A DNA stretch of 6,004 nucleotides from an uncultured Clostridia bacterium (lineage in GTDB: Bacteria > Bacillota > Clostridia > Christensenellales > Borkfalkiaceae): the NCBI GenBank assembly GCA_947630775.1, contig CANRIY010000099.1, positions 1-6,004 of the forward strand, written 5' to 3'. Numbering within the stretch: the first letter of the stretch is position 1; every line of letters starts with the position of its first letter. Made by a program: the position numbers and the translations under genes. The notes beneath the pieces are model-generated. The model was not told the origin of the DNA. It saw nothing but the letters and a program-made list of their open reading frames with translations, and did no database searches. Positions 3,559-6,004 of the stretch are shown piece after piece.

Positions 3559-5820
3559 GTGGAAGTTTTCGTCGCAAAAAACTGCGGCTTTTGCGAGGGC
3601 GTGAGACGGGCTGTAGACACCGCCTTTTCGGTCCCGCCCGAAAATACTTTTGTCCTCGGCGAGCTCATCCATAACGGGGAAGTGGTGCGCCGCCTCACGG
3701 AGCGCGGGATCCCCACGGTGGAGGATCTTAGCGAAGTCCCCGACGGCGCCTCGCTCATCATCCGTTCTCACGGCGTTGGGCGGGAGATCTATACCGCATG
3801 CGAAAAGCGGGGCATCCGCGTCATCGATTGCACCTGCTCATTCGTCCGCCATACCCAGCGGATCGTCTTCGAGGCGGGAAAGGCGGGAAAGACGGTCGTC
3901 ATCGCGGGGCACAACGATCATCCCGAAGTCAAAGGGCTCGTCGGCTGGTGCCCTTCGGAAAGCTACGTTGTTTCCTCCGAGGAGGACGATTTTTCCCCGC
4001 TTGACGGAAAAAACGTCGTTTTGGTGTCCCAAACCACCTTTTCGGAGCAAAGATTTTCGAAAATTGCAAAAAATCTTAAAAATGTAGCCCCGAAAACAGT
4101 TGAGATTTTTAAGACAATTTGTTATACTACTGTATGTAGGCAAAAAGAGGCAGATTCTCTTGCCGCAAAATGTGACGCTGTGCTTGTCATCGGCGGGGCA
4201 AACAGCAGCAACACAGCCAAGCTTTGCGAAATTGCGTCGGCGAAGTGCGATCGGGTGATCAGATTGAGCTCAGCAGACGGTTTCGAATATGAAAAAATTA
4301 AATTTTTGAAAAGGGTCGGCGTGATAGCGGGAGCGAGCACTCCCGATTGGCTGACTCAGGAGGTTCTCTTCAAAATGGCAGAAAACAACGCGGAAGTACA
4401 TGAGACGACCGAAGTCGTCGAAGAAACGGCGCCCGTGACGGAAGTCACTGCGCCCGAGACGCAGGAAGCAGCGCCCGTTGCGGAAGCACAGGCACCCGAG
4501 ACGCATGCGGAGCCCGAGACGCCCGCCGAGGAAAAGCCCGTCCGGAAACAGGCGAATCTGATGGAAAAGGTCGTCGAGGACATCGACAAGAACGAGCGTT
4601 ACAAGAAAGGGCAGATCATCTCTGCGAACATTGTCTCCGCGACGGACGAGGGCATTTATGTCTCCGCCTCCGGGAAGCTCGAGATCCTTCTTGCGAAGGA
4701 AGAACTCGATTGCGAGCAATACAGCCGCGAGGCGTATGCCGCTCGGGTCGGCGAAGAGATCCACGTCATGGTCGTGGAAGTCTCTCCGAAGGTCAAGCTT
4801 TCCGAAAAAGCCGTCAAGAAGATCCGCGAAGAGGAAGCTCTCCTCAAGGACATTGAAGACGGAAAAGAGTTCAGCGTCGTCTGCACGGGTACCAACAAGG
4901 GCGGCCTTACCGCCGAGCTCGGCACCTATCCCGTTTTCATCCCCGCACGCGAGATCCGTTCGGGCTATGTAAGAGACCTCGAAAAATACAAGGGAAAGAC
5001 GCTCCGCCTCAAACTTCTCGAAATCAGAAGAGAGCGCAGAAAGGAGATCATCGCTTCCCAGCGCGTGATTCTCGAAGCGGAGAAGGCGGAACGTGAAGCC
5101 GCAAAGGCCGAGAAAGAAGCGGCGTTCTTTGATTCCATTCAGGTCGGTGACGTGGTGGAAGGGAAGGTCGAGCGCGTGACGGGCTTCGGCGCATTCGTCT
5201 CCGTGAACGGATTCGATTGCCTTGCGCACATCTCCGATCTCTCGTGGACGGGCGTCAAGGAAGTGACCGAAGTGCTCGAGATCGGCAAGCGCTATCAGTT
5301 CAAAGTTTTGAAGGTGGACCGCGAGAACAAGAAGGTATCCATTGGCTACAAGCAGTTGCAGCAGCAGCCTTGGGAGCTCGCCGCGGAGAAATACGCGGAG
5401 GGCGACGTCGTCCACGGAAAGGTCGTCCGCATCGTTCCGTTCGGCGCATTCGTCGAACTTGAAAAGGGCATCGACGGTCTTGTCCATGTCTCCCAGATCT
5501 CGCACGAGTGGCTCGAAAATCCCACTTCCGTTCTGTCGATCGGCGAAGAGATCGACGCGAAGATCATTGCATTCAATCCTTCGGAGAGAAAGATCACGCT
5601 CTCCATCAAGGCATTGACGCCCCGTCCCGAATATGAGCCCCGTCCCGAACGGGAAGAAGGTTCGCAGGAGCACGGCCAGCGCCGTCCCCGCAAGGGCGGC
5701 CGTAAGAACAACGCCGGCAGTGAATACGAAGAGGGCGAAGAGTACAGAGAGTGGACGGAAGGCGGCTACGGCGGCGCTTCTATCGCAGATCTTCTTGGCG
5801 GCAACAACGAAGAGAAATAA
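3559..5820 (+). CDS. ispH-rpsA: IspH (HMBPP reductase) fused to ribosomal protein S1
   Basis: This 753-residue fusion has two parts. Residues 1-273 are IspH, the [4Fe-4S] enzyme that makes IPP and DMAPP in the last MEP-pathway step. Cluster cysteines are C12 (NCGFC), C93 (DCTC) and C188 (TICYTT); H38, H71, H118 or H121, E123, T160, the NSSNT segment (215-219) and S260 fit the substrate site. After an Ala/Glu/Pro/Thr linker (about 274-334), residues 335-753 are ribosomal protein S1 with four S1/OB domains: about 348-418, 431-500, 528-599 and 613-685. The last two are the most typical (GFGAFV, PFGAFV). A charged helix (505-526) separates domains 2 and 3, and an Arg/Gly/Glu-rich tail (687-753) ends the protein. 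The GTG start is supported by the family N-terminus and an AAGGAAG site inside the plsC end. The same IspH-S1 fusion is known in clostridia. Free S1 might also be made from an internal start at 4375. Confidence 0.95.
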   Translation: MEVFVAKNCGFCEGVRRAVDTAFSVPPENTFVLGELIHNGEVVRRLTERGIPTVEDLSEVPDGASLIIRSHGVGREIYTACEKRGIRVIDCTCSFVRHTQRIVFEAGKAGKTVVIAGHNDHPEVKGLVGWCPSESYVVSSEEDDFSPLDGKNVVLVSQTTFSEQRFSKIAKNLKNVAPKTVEIFKTICYTTVCRQKEADSLAAKCDAVLVIGGANSSNTAKLCEIASAKCDRVIRLSSADGFEYEKIKFLKRVGVIAGASTPDWLTQEVLFKMAENNAEVHETTEVVEETAPVTEVTAPETQEAAPVAEAQAPETHAEPETPAEEKPVRKQANLMEKVVEDIDKNERYKKGQIISANIVSATDEGIYVSASGKLEILLAKEELDCEQYSREAYAARVGEEIHVMVVEVSPKVKLSEKAVKKIREEEALLKDIEDGKEFSVVCTGTNKGGLTAELGTYPVFIPAREIRSGYVRDLEKYKGKTLRLKLLEIRRERRKEIIASQRVILEAEKAEREAAKAEKEAAFFDSIQVGDVVEGKVERVTGFGAFVSVNGFDCLAHISDLSWTGVKEVTEVLEIGKRYQFKVLKVDRENKKVSIGYKQLQQQPWELAAEKYAEGDVVHGKVVRIVPFGAFVELEKGIDGLVHVSQISHEWLENPTSVLSIGEEIDAKIIAFNPSERKITLSIKALTPRPEYEPRPEREEGSQEHGQRRPRKGGRKNNAGSEYEEGEEYREWTEGGYGGASIADLLGGNNEEK
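4100..4128 (+). promoter_or_regulatory. Putative internal promoter in ispH ahead of the S1 part
   Basis: TTGAGA (4100-4105) and TATACT (4123-4128) each match the sigma-A consensus at five of six positions with a 17-nt spacer. The bases TGT (4120-4122) just before the -10 element give an extended TGn motif. It lies in an AT-rich stretch inside the ispH coding region (4021-4140 is about 34% GC, well below its surroundings). Transcription would start near 4135, about 240 nt before the in-frame ATG at 4375. The sequence also encodes conserved IspH residues, so this is a prediction only. Confidence 0.45.
4358..4377 (+). promoter_or_regulatory. Internal AGGAGG ribosome-binding site and in-frame ATG for free S1
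   Basis: A perfect AGGAGG (4358-4363) lies 11 nt ahead of ATG 4375-4377, which is in frame as Met273 of the fusion and falls exactly at the IspH/S1 boundary. Initiation here would yield a 481-residue S1 with the acidic Ala/Pro/Thr leader. The AGGAGG also encodes Gln-Glu-Val near the IspH C-terminus, where acidic residues are common, so it may be fortuitous. The spacing is slightly long. Confidence 0.4.
4430..4530 (+). repeat. Degenerate Ala/Pro/Glu/Thr repeats in the IspH-S1 linker
   Basis: CCCGAGACGC occurs three times, at 4453-4462, 4495-4504 and 4513-4522, all in frame and encoding PET(x) within APET/EPET units. Related APV(T/A)E units lie between them. The segment is low-complexity, acidic and proline-rich, so a flexible disordered tether between the enzyme and the RNA-binding domains is inferred. 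Such repeats are prone to length variation between strains. Confidence 0.65.
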
Positions 5821-5844
5821 TGCCTTTCGGCAAAAAATAAACAG

Positions 5845-5871
5845 AAAATCCGCTTAAATGCGGATTTTTTT
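5845..5871 (+). terminator. Intrinsic terminator of the cmk-plsC-ispH/rpsA operon
   Basis: AAAATCCGC (5845-5853) pairs with GCGGATTTT (5860-5868) around a TTAAAT loop, and the strand runs into seven T residues (5865-5871). The stem can be extended outwards by ATAAAC (5837-5842) with GTTTAT (5872-5877) if one bulge is allowed. It starts 25 nt after the S1 stop. On the opposite strand the hairpin is also followed by T-rich sequence, so it may act in both directions. Confidence 0.9.
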
Positions 5872-5909
5872 GTTTATATAAATGCGAACGGAAAAAAGGA
5901 GATATTCAT

Positions 5910-6004
5910 ATGGAAAAACAGGGCAAGATCCGCATTTCAAGCGAAAATATGATGCCGATCATCAAAAAATGGCTGTATTCGGAGAAGGACATCTTTCTCC
6001 GCGA
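5910..6004 (+). CDS. htpG: Molecular chaperone HtpG (Hsp90), N-terminal fragment cut by window edge
   Basis: Only the first 31 codons are visible. After a short leader (MEKQGKIRIS) the residues SENMMPIIKKWLYSEKDIFL match the start of the HtpG ATPase domain, where a helix ending in LYS-x-KDIFLRE leads into the ATP-binding ELISNA region just outside the window. HtpG is a cytosolic ATP-dependent chaperone. The ATG has an AAGGAG site (5896-5901) at 8-nt spacing and follows the upstream operon's terminator, so it should be a separate transcription unit. Its promoter is not clear: TATATAAAT (5875-5883) could be a -10 region, but no good -35 is seen. The assignment rests on a short but distinctive stretch. 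Confidence 0.8.
   Translation, partial: MEKQGKIRISSENMMPIIKKWLYSEKDIFLR

Noticed and set aside
2536..3771. 411-codon open frame on the minus strand
   Set aside because: It is antisense to cmk, plsC and ispH, which all have clear family motifs; its composition (His/Arg/Phe-rich) is typical of a shadow frame.
4404..4419. GACGAC-CGAA-GTCGTC hairpin shortly after the internal S1 ATG
   Set aside because: Six pairs within a repetitive acidic coding segment are easily expected by chance, and nothing else supports a regulatory role.
4270..5673. Long (467-codon) open frame on the minus strand
   Set aside because: It lies entirely opposite the ispH-rpsA gene, has no recognisable family or ribosome-binding site, and is explained by the codon bias of the sense strand.
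5821..5832. Small TGCC-TTTC-GGCA hairpin just after the S1 stop
   Set aside because: A four-pair stem is too weak to call beside the much stronger terminator downstream.
5875..5883. TATATAAAT as a -10 element for htpG
   Set aside because: No acceptable -35 hexamer sits 16-18 nt upstream, and the sequence overlaps the terminator region, so it is noted only as a possibility in the htpG entry.

Overview
The window looks like ordinary chromosomal, housekeeping-rich DNA from a GC-moderate member of the class Clostridia (probably an uncultured gut-type Firmicute). The taxon is inferred from three things: an IspH-ribosomal S1 fusion, a layout known from clostridial genomes; the neighbourhood flavoprotein / cmk / plsC / ispH-rpsA; and strong AGGAGG-type ribosome-binding sites with sigma-A-like promoters. 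All genes are on the + strand. I see no mobile element, CRISPR array, tRNA, rRNA or defence system.

Layout: (1) 1-424 is the 3' end of a biotin-dependent carboxyltransferase subunit (OadA/PycB/transcarboxylase-5S family) that ends without its own biotinyl domain. (2) After a 54-nt gap holding a strong GC hairpin comes a BaiN/RdsA (HI0933/YhiN) family flavoprotein, 479-1699. (3) A perfect-consensus sigma-A promoter (TTGACA, 17 nt, TATAAT; 1717-1745) drives a tightly packed operon. Its first gene fuses an AroH-type chorismate mutase directly to CMP kinase (1769-2776). The next is a PlsC-type acyltransferase (2773-3558, ATGA overlap). The last is a 753-residue IspH-ribosomal protein S1 fusion (3559-5820, GTG start directly abutting the previous stop). 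(4) The operon ends at a clear intrinsic terminator (5845-5871). (5) The first 31 codons of an HtpG/Hsp90 chaperone begin at 5910.

The operon joins shikimate-derived aromatic amino acid synthesis (chorismate to prephenate), pyrimidine nucleotide supply (CMP/dCMP phosphorylation), phospholipid synthesis, the last step of the MEP isoprenoid pathway, and translation. Its members look like a growth-related set rather than one pathway.

The points most worth a second look are: the linker-less AroH-Cmk fusion; a strong promoter-like sequence in an AT-rich island inside the ispH part, followed by an internal AGGAGG/ATG that could give free S1; an extra cysteine beside each of the three predicted Fe-S cluster cysteines of IspH; two mutually exclusive GC hairpins around the flavoprotein start; and a perfect 10-bp inverted repeat at the first base of the window.
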